A stretch of 52,371 nucleotides of DNA, taken from assembly GCA_051000345.1 (NCBI GenBank), contig JBPCOJ010000011.1, forward strand, positions 1 through 52,371, written 5' to 3'. The DNA comes from JBHENC01 sp051000345. GTDB taxonomy: Bacteria > Acidobacteriota > Blastocatellia > Pyrinomonadales > Pyrinomonadaceae. Positions 15,953 to 22,895 of the stretch are shown piece after piece (the first letter of the stretch is position 1; each line of letters begins with the position of its first letter). The position numbers and the translations under genes are program-made. Under the pieces are notes generated by a model. It saw only the letters and a list, made by a program, of their open reading frames with translations. It did not search any database and was not told the origin of the DNA.

Positions 15953-16022
15953 GACAGAAGTCAGGAGTCAGAATAAAACGGTTGCCGCCGGTCATTCTGT
16001 TTTCTGACTTCTGACTCCTTTA
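15953..16022. repeat. GTCAGRA heptamer palindrome, copy 2
   Basis: The left arm GACAGAAGTCAGGAGTCAG plus AATAAAA starts on the base after the ffh stop codon. The right arm (15994-16022) is its inverse, ending CTCCTTTA. The core is only about 15 bp, so the transcript can form a long hairpin between ffh and rpsP. Confidence 0.85.
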
Positions 16023-16040
16023 ATAGTGGAGGATGAACAT

Positions 16041-16331
16041 TTGTTAGCCATTCGATTGATGCGCATGGGCGCGAAAAAGAGACCTTCGTACCGCATTGTG
16101 GTGAAGGAAAAATTGTCTAAGCGCGATGGCGCGTGTCTCGAAAACATCGGTACTTATGACCCGACGCGCAATCCTGCGGCGGTGCGTCTCGATCTTGAGC
16201 GAGCGCGTTATTGGATGGAGCGCGGCGCGCAGCCGACGAACACCGTGCGGCGTATAATCAAAACGAACGCAAGGGAAGCCGCCGCTGCCGAACCCGCAAC
16301 TGAAACGAGCGTCGCGCCCGCGTCTGTGTAA
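16041..16331 (+). CDS. rpsP: 30S ribosomal protein S16
   Basis: Small-subunit protein S16 (96 residues) begins LAIRLMRMGAKKRPSYRIVV and continues ENIGTYDP, RYWMERGAQPTNTV and a short Ala/Glu-rich tail, a full-length family match. It binds 16S rRNA early in 30S assembly. The start is a TTG at 16041: GGAGG at 16028-16032 lies eight bases upstream, and S16 proteins start right at this point. The in-frame GTG at 16026 would overlap that ribosome site and add five unmatched residues. A TTG start on a ribosomal protein gene is uncommon and may tune expression. It is followed 14 bp later by khpA. Confidence 0.96.
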   Translation: MLAIRLMRMGAKKRPSYRIVVKEKLSKRDGACLENIGTYDPTRNPAAVRLDLERARYWMERGAQPTNTVRRIIKTNAREAAAAEPATETSVAPASV

Positions 16332-16345
16332 GAAAGCTTCCGCGC

Positions 16346-16579
16346 ATGAAAGAAACCGTCGAAATGATCGTGAAGGCTTTGGTGGATGACACGGCGGCAG
16401 TTGACGTGCGTGAAATCGAGCGCGACAAATCGACTTCGATAATCGAAGTGCGTGTTGCCGAGACTGACATGGGCAAGTTGATCGGACGTCAGGGACGCAC
16501 GGTGCGCGCGCTGCGCCTTCTGCTGCGCGCCGCCAGCGTCAAGCAAAATCATCGCTTCATGCTCGAAATCGTCGAATGA
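16346..16579 (+). CDS. khpA: KH-domain RNA-binding protein KhpA (YlqC)
   Basis: A 77-residue single KH domain with the diagnostic GKLIGRQGRTVRALR (GxxG loop near residues 46-52), preceded by MKETVEMIVKALVDD. KhpA binds RNA, commonly as a partner of KhpB, and is almost always encoded between rpsP and rimM, as here. Its length is typical. The stop codon overlaps the rimM start by four bases (ATGA), indicating translational coupling. Confidence 0.94.
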   Translation: MKETVEMIVKALVDDTAAVDVREIERDKSTSIIEVRVAETDMGKLIGRQGRTVRALRLLLRAASVKQNHRFMLEIVE

Positions 16580-17145
16580 GCGGAAGCGAAGAAATCGACG
16601 CTTCAGTGAGTCGCAACGACGCGGCGGATGAGCTTGTTGCGGTGGCATTGGCGGTTAAGACGCGCGGCCTGCGCGGTGAAGTCGTCGCTAATCTTTTGAC
16701 GGATTTCCCGGAGCGCTTCGAGCAACTCCAAACGCTCATCGCCATTGGTGCGGACGGGAAACGCGAAACCTTGATTCTCGAAGAACACTGGTTTCAAAAC
16801 GAGCGCATCGTCTTAAAATTTGCCGGATACGATTCGGTGGAAACGGCGAAGACGCTTGTCGGATATGAATTCGCAGTCCCGGAAACGGAGCGCGTCCAAC
16901 TCTCCGAGAATGAGTTTTATGATTGGGAACTCGCGGGTTGCGAAGTCTTGACAATTGACGGCGAACGAATCGGGCGCGTCGCCAGCATCATGCGGACGGG
17001 CGGCGTTGAAATGTTAGTCGTTGAAAGCACAACGAAAGAGAAGCGCGATTATTTGATTCCGCTCGCCGAAACAATCTGCGTCGAGATTGACGTGGAGCAA
17101 AAAAGAATCCGCGTTGATCTACCCGAAGGATTGTTGGAATTTTAG
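16576..17145 (+). CDS. rimM: Ribosome maturation factor RimM
   Basis: A 189-residue protein with the RimM N-terminal beta-barrel (VAVALAVKTRGLRGEVVANLLTD, typically V-G-x-I-x-x-x-H-G-x-x-G-E) and a C-terminal PRC barrel (FYDWELAGCEVLTIDGERIG, YLIPLAETICVEIDVEQKRI, DLPEGLLEF). RimM helps assemble the head of the 30S subunit through S19 and 16S rRNA. Between the barrels, FAGYDSVETAKTLVGYEFAV matches the family. The ATG overlaps the khpA stop. Downstream, before trmD, there is a 70-bp gap filled by an AATCG-type heptamer arm that begins right after the rimM stop. Confidence 0.94.
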   Translation: MSGSEEIDASVSRNDAADELVAVALAVKTRGLRGEVVANLLTDFPERFEQLQTLIAIGADGKRETLILEEHWFQNERIVLKFAGYDSVETAKTLVGYEFAVPETERVQLSENEFYDWELAGCEVLTIDGERIGRVASIMRTGGVEMLVVESTTKEKRDYLIPLAETICVEIDVEQKRIRVDLPEGLLEF

Positions 17146-17213
17146 ATTTGAAATCGGAGACGAGAGTTAGTTTGTTTTCAATCGCAAACCGGCAATCGCA
17201 AACCGCAAATTCG
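17146..17213. repeat. AATCG-type heptamer repeat, rimM-trmD gap
   Basis: The stretch holds tandem CAATCGCAAAC-type units (TCAATCGCAAACC, GGCAATCGCAAACC, GCAAATTC), with weak inverted similarity to TTTGAAATCGG at its left. It begins on the base after the rimM stop codon and ends at the trmD GTG, leaving no clear ribosome binding site for trmD. Confidence 0.6.
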
Positions 17214-17215
17214 TT

Positions 17216-17977
17216 GTGCTTCGTTTCGACATTATCACGATCTTCCCGGACTTTTTCCGCGAAGTTTTTGATTACGGGATTATCCGGCGGGCGCGTGCTG
17301 CCGGACTCGTTGATGTAAAGGCGCACGATCTGCGCAAGTGGACTTTTGACAAGCATCATATCGTCGATGATCGTCCGTTTGGCGGCGGCGACGGAATGAT
17401 TCTGAAGCCGGAACCGATCTTTGCAGCAGTTGAAGATTTAACGAACGCCGCCACTGGTGAGCTTCGCAGAGAAACGACGCGTGTCGTGTTGTTGTCGCCG
17501 CAGGGACAGGTATTGACGCAAGAGTTGGCGCGCAATCTGGCAGAAACAAGCGAGCAGATTGTTTTGATTTGCGGGCGCTACGAAGGCGTTGACGAGCGCG
17601 TGGCGAAGGCGCTGGCGACGTATGAAATCTCGATTGGAGATTACGTGCTGTCGGGCGGCGAGCCTGCCGCGATTGTCTTAGTCGATGCGGTGACGCGGCT
17701 CGTTCCCGGCGCGCTCGGAAGTGAAACGTCAGCCGTCAATGAATCTTTTTCCGAAGGGCTGTTGGACTTTCCGCATTATACGCGCCCGCCGGAATTCAAA
17801 GGCTTGAGCGTGCCGGAAGTCCTGCTCGGCGGGCATCACGGCGAGATTGCACATTGGCGCAAAGAGGCCGCGCTCGAAAAAACGAGGCGTAATCGTCCAG
17901 ATTTATTAGAGAAGACGCAGAGTGCGGCGGACACTACTTCGTCGTCGCATACAAAAGAGTCGAAAGAGTCCGAATAA
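17216..17977 (+). CDS. trmD: tRNA (guanine37-N1)-methyltransferase TrmD
   Basis: A 253-residue SPOUT-class enzyme that uses SAM to methylate G37 in tRNAs reading CNN codons, which prevents +1 frameshifts. Family motifs are complete: FDIITIFPDFF at the start, RPFGGGDGMILKPEPIF near 56, LICGRYEGVDERV near 117 and ISIGDYVLSGGEPAA near 139 (trefoil-knot SAM site). GLLDFPHYTRP and LLGGHHGEIAHWR follow. The start is a GTG at 17216; no ATG gives the conserved N-terminus. The last 20 residues are Ser/Thr/Lys-rich and non-conserved. It is in order between rimM and rplS, 41 bp before the latter. Confidence 0.96.
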   Translation: MLRFDIITIFPDFFREVFDYGIIRRARAAGLVDVKAHDLRKWTFDKHHIVDDRPFGGGDGMILKPEPIFAAVEDLTNAATGELRRETTRVVLLSPQGQVLTQELARNLAETSEQIVLICGRYEGVDERVAKALATYEISIGDYVLSGGEPAAIVLVDAVTRLVPGALGSETSAVNESFSEGLLDFPHYTRPPEFKGLSVPEVLLGGHHGEIAHWRKEAALEKTRRNRPDLLEKTQSAADTTSSSHTKESKESE

Positions 17978-18018
17978 ATTTTTTGCAGTTTGTTGTCACA
18001 AAGTGTTTGGAGAACATT

Positions 18019-18420
18019 ATGAATCGCTTGGATGTAGTTGAGAATACACAGTTGCGCGAAAACGGCGTGCCGGATTTTCAGGCCGGAGACACCGTGCGCG
18101 TACATGTCCGTATCAAGGAATCGGAAACGAAGGAGCGCTTGCAGGCATTTGAAGGATTGGTGATTGCGCGCAAACACGGCGGCGTGCGCGAGACGATCAC
18201 CGTGCGCAAAACAAGCTTCGGCATCGGCGTCGAACGCATCTTTCCGCTGCACGCGACGATCATCGACCACATCGACGTAGTGAAGCGTGGCCGCGTCCGT
18301 CGCGCCAAACTTTATTATCTGCGCAACCTTCGCGGCAAAGCGGCACGCATACGCGAACGCGACACGCGCACCACGCAAAACAATCAAGCGCAAGCGGCCT
18401 CTACAACCGGAAAGAAGTAA
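18019..18420 (+). CDS. rplS: 50S ribosomal protein L19
   Basis: A 133-residue L19, a protein of the 30S-50S interface. Conserved blocks are FQAGDTVRVHVRIKE, ERLQAFEGLVIARK, TVRKTSFGIGVERIFPLH and RRAKLYYLRNLRGKAARI. A Gln/Ala/Thr/Lys tail of about 15 residues is extra. The ATG at 18019 follows TTTGGAGA (18006-18013) at correct spacing. The in-frame TTG at 17983 is rejected because it would run through this ribosome site. Confidence 0.96.
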   Translation: MNRLDVVENTQLRENGVPDFQAGDTVRVHVRIKESETKERLQAFEGLVIARKHGGVRETITVRKTSFGIGVERIFPLHATIIDHIDVVKRGRVRRAKLYYLRNLRGKAARIRERDTRTTQNNQAQAASTTGKK

Positions 18421-18430
18421 GAAGAGAGAA

Positions 18431-18532
18431 GACAGAAGTCAGAATTATGAAGAAGCGACGCGGGTCGCGCTCATGTTCACGACGGATGTTTTCTTGCTCT
18501 TATTCTGACTCCTGACTTCTGTCTCCTGAATA
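18431..18532. repeat. GTCAGRA heptamer palindrome, copy 3
   Basis: A short left arm GACAGAAGTCAGAATTA (18431-18447), about 50 bp of core, then an inverted right arm TATTCTGACTCCTGACTTCT and following bases (18501-18532). It fills the rplS-rnhB gap, eight bases before the rnhB ATG. Confidence 0.82.
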
Positions 18533-18540
18533 CTGCTTTC

Positions 18541-19158
18541 ATGCCTTCATCTTTGATCGGCACAATGTTTGAAGATGAAGCGCGCGCCGGTGGGTTCGGG
18601 TTTGTCGCGGGCTTGGATGAAGTCGGGCGCGGGGCGTTGGCGGGGCCGGTTGTCGCCGCCGCTGTTATTCTCGATCCACAAGCGGTGCTGCCCGCAGGCT
18701 TAAACGATTCAAAGAAGCTTTCGGCAGCGCGGCGCGAACGCATCGCGGAAGAACTGCGAGCAACAGCGATTGCTTACAGTGTCGGGCGCATCGAACCGGA
18801 CGAAATTGACCGCATCAACATTTTGCAGGCGACACGCCGCGCGATGCTTGCGGCGCTCGACCAACTCGCCACGCCAGCCGATTATCTGCTTATCGACGCG
18901 CTCGAATTAAGGGACGCGAAACTGCCGCAGCGTGCCATTATTCGCGGCGACAGCATTTCAGCTTCCATCGCTGCCGCAAGCATCATCGCCAAAACCTTCC
19001 GCGATCAATTAATGCGCGAATATCACGACGTTTACCCGCAATACAATTTCGCCGCGCACGTCGGCTACGGCACGCGCGTACACATGGAAGCGCTTCGCAC
19101 GCACGGCGCATGTCCGATTCATCGCAAAAGCTTTCGCGGCGTATTGCCCGCCGAATAA
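18541..19158 (+). CDS. rnhB: Ribonuclease HII
   Basis: A 205-residue RNase HII, which cleaves RNA in RNA-DNA hybrids and starts ribonucleotide excision repair. The catalytic DE pair is in VAGLDEVGRGALAGPVVAAA (near 21-40). Further motifs are LNDSKKLSAARRE, LLIDALELRD (third acid) and GDSISASIAAASIIAKTFRD (fourth acid and binding loop). The C-terminal part has GYGTRVHMEALRTHGACPIHRKSF. Length and residues are normal. It closes the conserved ffh-to-rnhB block; the usual next neighbours (such as yraN) are replaced by glycosyltransferases. Confidence 0.95.
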   Translation: MPSSLIGTMFEDEARAGGFGFVAGLDEVGRGALAGPVVAAAVILDPQAVLPAGLNDSKKLSAARRERIAEELRATAIAYSVGRIEPDEIDRINILQATRRAMLAALDQLATPADYLLIDALELRDAKLPQRAIIRGDSISASIAAASIIAKTFRDQLMREYHDVYPQYNFAAHVGYGTRVHMEALRTHGACPIHRKSFRGVLPAE

Positions 19159-19198
19159 AAAGCGGCAATCAAGCAAACCAACATCGCCGAGGCTCGTT

Positions 19199-20332
19199 TT
19201 GCACATTGCGATTGACGCACATTCAGTCGGCGCGCAGCTTGCCGGTAACGAAAGCTACGTCACCAATCTGATCGAAGCGCTCGCCGAAATCGACACCGTC
19301 AATCGCTACACGCTCTATGTCACAAAGCACGCGGCAATCGAGCGTTTCAAAAATCGCTGGCCGCATGTCGATGTTCGCCTGACGCTGCCACACACTCCGC
19401 TTATACGAATTCCCTTAACGCTGACGCGCGAGCTACGCCGCCGTCCCGTCGATTTGCTGCATGTGCAATACACCGCGCCTTTGTGGACGCCGTGTCCCGT
19501 CGTCGCAACGATTCACGATCTTTCGTTCGAGCATCTGCCGCAAACCTTCACGCGCCGCAGCCGCGCGCAATTGCGCTTTACTGTGCGGCGAACGGCGCGC
19601 ACCGCTTCGCACCTTATCGCGTCTTCGGAATACTCTTGCCGCGACATCATCGAAACATACGACGTAAAAGAATCGCGCGTGAGTGTCGCGCCGCTCGCCG
19701 CGCCAAATCATTTCGCTCCCGTCACAAACAAAGAAGAATTGAGCAGAGTACATGCAGCATACCGGATCGAAGGTGATTACATTCTCGCCGTCGGTTCCGT
19801 CCAGCCGCGCAAAAATCTGCCGCGTTTAATAGCCGCTTACGCGAACTTGCGCCGCGCACGCGCACACGTTAAGCTTCCCGCGCTTGTGTTGGTCGGCAAG
19901 CTCGGTTGGCTTTACGAAGAAACCTTACGCGCCATTGAAGAACACAAAGTGAGCGATGTTGTGCTCTGGACGGGCTACGTGCCTGAGACTGATCTGCCCG
20001 CGCTTTACACGGGAGCTACGTGTTTCGTTTACCCGTCTTATTTTGAAGGCTTCGGTTTACCGCCGCTCGAAGCGATGCAATGCGGCGCGCCTGTCATCGT
20101 AGGCAATCGAACGAGCTTGCCGGAAGTTGTCGGCGATGCCGGATTGCTTGTCGATCCATTCGACGTCGAAGCGATTGCCGACGCACTTGCGCGCGCCATT
20201 GATGATGCAAGCTTGCGCGCGGAAATGCGCCGGAAGGGTTTAGCGCAGGCAAAGAAATTCAGTTGGAGCAGAACCGCGCAGCTTACGCTGGATAGTTATG
20301 AACGCGCCGTTTATCATGCGAACGATGCGTAA
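19199..20332 (+). CDS. GT4-family glycosyltransferase (mannosyltransferase-like)
   Basis: A 377-residue GT-B enzyme starting HIAIDAHSVGAQLAGNESYV. It has LLHVQYTAPLWTPCPVVATI and HDLSFEHLPQTFTRRSRAQL near 90-120, the donor-site strand YILAVGSVQPRKNLPRLIAA near 195, and YFEGFGLPPLEAMQCGAPVI near 280 with a complete EX7E motif. These features are typical of the mannosyltransferase-like branch of GT4, but the sugar cannot be assigned. The start codon is TTG at 19199; the N-terminus is right for the family and no ATG competes. It lies 40 bp after rnhB on the same strand, so it may be read from the ffh operon as well as from its own promoter. Confidence 0.88.
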   Translation: MHIAIDAHSVGAQLAGNESYVTNLIEALAEIDTVNRYTLYVTKHAAIERFKNRWPHVDVRLTLPHTPLIRIPLTLTRELRRRPVDLLHVQYTAPLWTPCPVVATIHDLSFEHLPQTFTRRSRAQLRFTVRRTARTASHLIASSEYSCRDIIETYDVKESRVSVAPLAAPNHFAPVTNKEELSRVHAAYRIEGDYILAVGSVQPRKNLPRLIAAYANLRRARAHVKLPALVLVGKLGWLYEETLRAIEEHKVSDVVLWTGYVPETDLPALYTGATCFVYPSYFEGFGLPPLEAMQCGAPVIVGNRTSLPEVVGDAGLLVDPFDVEAIADALARAIDDASLRAEMRRKGLAQAKKFSWSRTAQLTLDSYERAVYHANDA

Positions 20333-20468
20333 TCTCCTTATTATAGCGCGTGAACGATGCGCATTCGATTATCGCGCATACTGCTGAACAGGCCGCTGAT
20401 AATTCCCGACGAAGATTTTTTGAAACGAATGCAATCCGAGTACTGACCGTAGCACGAATTTCTTATTG

Positions 20469-21647
20469 ATGCGTATTGCAATTTTAGGGACAAGGGGCAT
20501 TCCGGCCAGCTACGGCGGCTTTGAAACTTTTGCCGAGCAGCTTGCTACACGTCTCGCCGCGCGCGGCCATAACGTAACGGTTTATTGCCGTTCGCATTAC
20601 GTTTCACCGCGCCAGCTCGAATTTCACGGCGTCCGGCTTAAAGTTCTACCGACAATTCGCCACAAATATTTCGACACCGTCGTTCACACTTTTCTCTCGG
20701 CGCTTCACGCGACAACCGCGCGCTACGACGCCGCTTTAATCTGCAACGCGGCCAACGCTCCATGCGCCGCGATCTTGAGATTCACGGGAACGCCCGTCGC
20801 GCTCAACGTCGATGGCCTCGAACACAAACGCAAAAAATGGAATTGGCTTGGTCGCAACTATTATTTGCTCGCTGAAAAACTTGCGACACTGCTGCCGACG
20901 GAAACCGTGACGGACGCGCGCGTTATTCAGGACTATTACCTCGTGCGCTATAACCACGCTTCGACAATGATCGCTTACGGCGCGGAAGTCGAACGCCAGC
21001 CGGATCGCGCCGCCGTCAGACAATGGCGCGTCGAGCCGGGTCGCTATGTTCTTTACGTCTCCAGACTGGAGCCGGAAAACAACGCGCATCTCGTCATCGA
21101 AGCCTTCAAAAAAGTTCGCACCTCACACAAGCTTTTGATCGTCGGCGACGCGCCCTACGCGCACGAATACATCAAGGAACTTCGCGCGCGCGCACGCCGC
21201 GACAAGCGAATCATCTTCACGGGCTTCGTCTTCGGCAAGGACTACCGCGCGCTGCAACAAAACGCTTACTGCTATGTACATGCTACGGAAGTCGGCGGCA
21301 CGCACCCTGCGCTATTGGAGGCGATGGGCTACGGCAACTGCGTGCTCACGCTCGCCACGCCCGAAAATCTGGAGGCCGTCGGCGAAGCCGGAATTCCTTA
21401 CGCTGACGAAGACGAATTAGCCGCCCAACTGCAACGCGTTCTACGCGACGGGTCGCTCGTCAGTGCCTATCGCCAACGCGCGCAGTCACGGGTGCGCGAA
21501 CGCTACGATTGGGAGCACGTCGTTGATTGCTACGAAAATCTGTTTGCGAAAATGATTGGCGAGCCGATGATGCACGGCGACAATGATCGGACGTTTGCGG
21601 ATACGGCAACGGCAGTCACGCAGGATGCGACAGAGGTTAGAAGGTAA
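20469..21647 (+). CDS. Glycosyltransferase with DUF1972 N-terminal domain
   Basis: A 392-residue protein that begins MRIAILGTRGIPASYGGFET, diagnostic of the DUF1972/rhamnosyltransferase-type branch (CpsF/WsaF-like), where the first half is DUF1972 and the second a GT4 domain. The second half shows YVLYVSRLEPENNAHLVIEA near 195, VGDAPY and IIFTGFVFGKDYRAL near 245, and the lineage-typical EVGGTHPALLEAMGYG near 277. It probably transfers rhamnose or another deoxysugar to a surface glycan. ATG 20469 was preferred over the preceding TTG. The 133 bp before it hold no recognised motif. After the stop (21648-21801) there is only a repeated AGCTTGTCTA word. Confidence 0.88.
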   Translation: MRIAILGTRGIPASYGGFETFAEQLATRLAARGHNVTVYCRSHYVSPRQLEFHGVRLKVLPTIRHKYFDTVVHTFLSALHATTARYDAALICNAANAPCAAILRFTGTPVALNVDGLEHKRKKWNWLGRNYYLLAEKLATLLPTETVTDARVIQDYYLVRYNHASTMIAYGAEVERQPDRAAVRQWRVEPGRYVLYVSRLEPENNAHLVIEAFKKVRTSHKLLIVGDAPYAHEYIKELRARARRDKRIIFTGFVFGKDYRALQQNAYCYVHATEVGGTHPALLEAMGYGNCVLTLATPENLEAVGEAGIPYADEDELAAQLQRVLRDGSLVSAYRQRAQSRVRERYDWEHVVDCYENLFAKMIGEPMMHGDNDRTFADTATAVTQDATEVRR

Positions 21648-21801
21648 AGCTTGTCTAACCAAAGCGTGAATCATTGATTAGGTGTTCAGTCCCAGAGTGT
21701 GATGGGCAGAATCTTTTGCCATTGGTCATCTTAACTTCCATTATGTAGAACAGTTTAGCTTGTCTACATCAACACAATCTAATGTGGCGGCCTATCGTTC
21801 C

Positions 21802-22761
21802 TTATTTCACTTTCAAGTCTTTTAAGCTGGCGGGTTTGTTGAAAAGCTCGTCGCCGATAATTGCATTGAAGTCCAGCGACTTGTAATTAATGCGGCTCGT
21901 TTGCGCGCCCGCGCGGTAGTGGTCGATGATGAACGGCGCGAGGATACCATTGGTTGCAACGAACTGCGCGAAGCGGTCTTCTTCTGTGGCTTCCTTGCCT
22001 TCGGAATCCTTGCGCGTGTAGATAACTTTAGCTGGCAATCCGTCGCGCGCGCCGAACTCGAATTCGACGGCGAGGCCGTCCGCATAAGTGAGCCGCACTA
22101 CTTCGTTGCGCCTAGCGAGTCCGGCTTCACGCCGCCCTATGTAAGCCAGCGTCGCGCCGCCTTCCTTGCGCCATAATCCGCGCAGCAGGCTATCTATGTT
22201 GGTGCGCATAGCAAAGCGAAAATCTTCCGCTTGTTCCGGCGTCATATCCTTAATACTGCGTTTCGCGCCGTCGAATATCCAGCCTTTCGCACCGACGTTT
22301 GTTTGAATGACGCGCCCGTCGCTGCTGCGAAACTCCGTGCGCTCACGATCCGGGAAAACGATGTAATCGACGAACGAGCTTGGGAGGCCGGACACTCCGT
22401 CCCTGAAGGGCGTGAAAAGTCCGCGCCCGATTTCCGAGCGAACATTCATATAACTATTGCCGCCGAGCGCTTCGATGGCGCGCCGCAAAATCTGTTCGGC
22501 CTTCGCATCAATAACGGGCTTTGTTTCGGGACTCGCAGCAGCTATCTTTTTTTGTGATAGTGGCGTGGCGGCGGGAGACGGCGATGGTGAGGGCGACCCG
22601 GCTGCTTCCGGCGTCGGTGTTGAACTTGCCGCCGTTCCTCTGCGGCTCTGCGCCGAAATCTTCGTTGAAGCAATCGCCGCAAACGTGATGCTGACGATCA
22701 TCGTCGCGGCAATCATTGCGCGTGATATGTGGTTGAAGCGTGGCATAAATCTTCGATCCAT
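21802..22761 (-). CDS. Secreted protein with LolA/outer-membrane-lipoprotein-sorting-like fold
   Basis: A 319-residue exported protein. A signal peptide (to about residue 38, ISAQ) is followed by a Pro/Ser/Thr linker (SSTPTPEAAGSPSPSPSPAA). The beta-rich domain begins AEQILRRAIEALGGNSYM and continues SFVDYIVFPDRERTEF, GAKGWIFDGAKRSIKDM, LAYIGRREAGLARRNEV and GLPAKVIYTRKDSEGKEATE. This pattern of A..A..ALGG then antiparallel strands resembles periplasmic LolA-like carriers found repeatedly in acidobacterial genomes, but lipid binding is inference. The ATG at 22761 was chosen because the signal peptide starts there; the frame stays open upstream without coding character. It is the most downstream gene of the leftward stress block, separated from clp by a hairpin. 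Confidence 0.7.
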   Translation of the reverse strand: MDRRFMPRFNHISRAMIAATMIVSITFAAIASTKISAQSRRGTAASSTPTPEAAGSPSPSPSPAATPLSQKKIAAASPETKPVIDAKAEQILRRAIEALGGNSYMNVRSEIGRGLFTPFRDGVSGLPSSFVDYIVFPDRERTEFRSSDGRVIQTNVGAKGWIFDGAKRSIKDMTPEQAEDFRFAMRTNIDSLLRGLWRKEGGATLAYIGRREAGLARRNEVVRLTYADGLAVEFEFGARDGLPAKVIYTRKDSEGKEATEEDRFAQFVATNGILAPFIIDHYRAGAQTSRINYKSLDFNAIIGDELFNKPASLKDLKVK

Positions 22762-22823
22762 TTCGTTCCCGGCCTGAGTAATTTTCCGAACGTCCAATTG
22801 AATAAACAAAGCATAAACACAGT

Positions 22824-22862
22824 GAAAGGGCTTCAATGAGTTGCCTTCACTGAAACCCTTTC
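22824..22862 (-). terminator. Hairpin downstream of the clp gene
   Basis: GAAAGGGCTTCA (22824-22835) and TGAAACCCTTTC (22851-22862) pair over 12 positions (one G-U). It sits 34 bases past the clp stop codon. On the minus strand the stem is followed by a T-rich stretch, so a leftward terminator is plausible. Confidence 0.55.
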
Positions 22863-22895
22863 GCGTGTGAACTGCCTCTTGAGAAGGAAAGCGTT

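Noticed and set aside
21648..21801. Direct repeat AGCTTGTCTA after the DUF1972 gene
   Set aside because: It is only ten bases, two copies, without further structure, so no attachment site or mobile element can be claimed.
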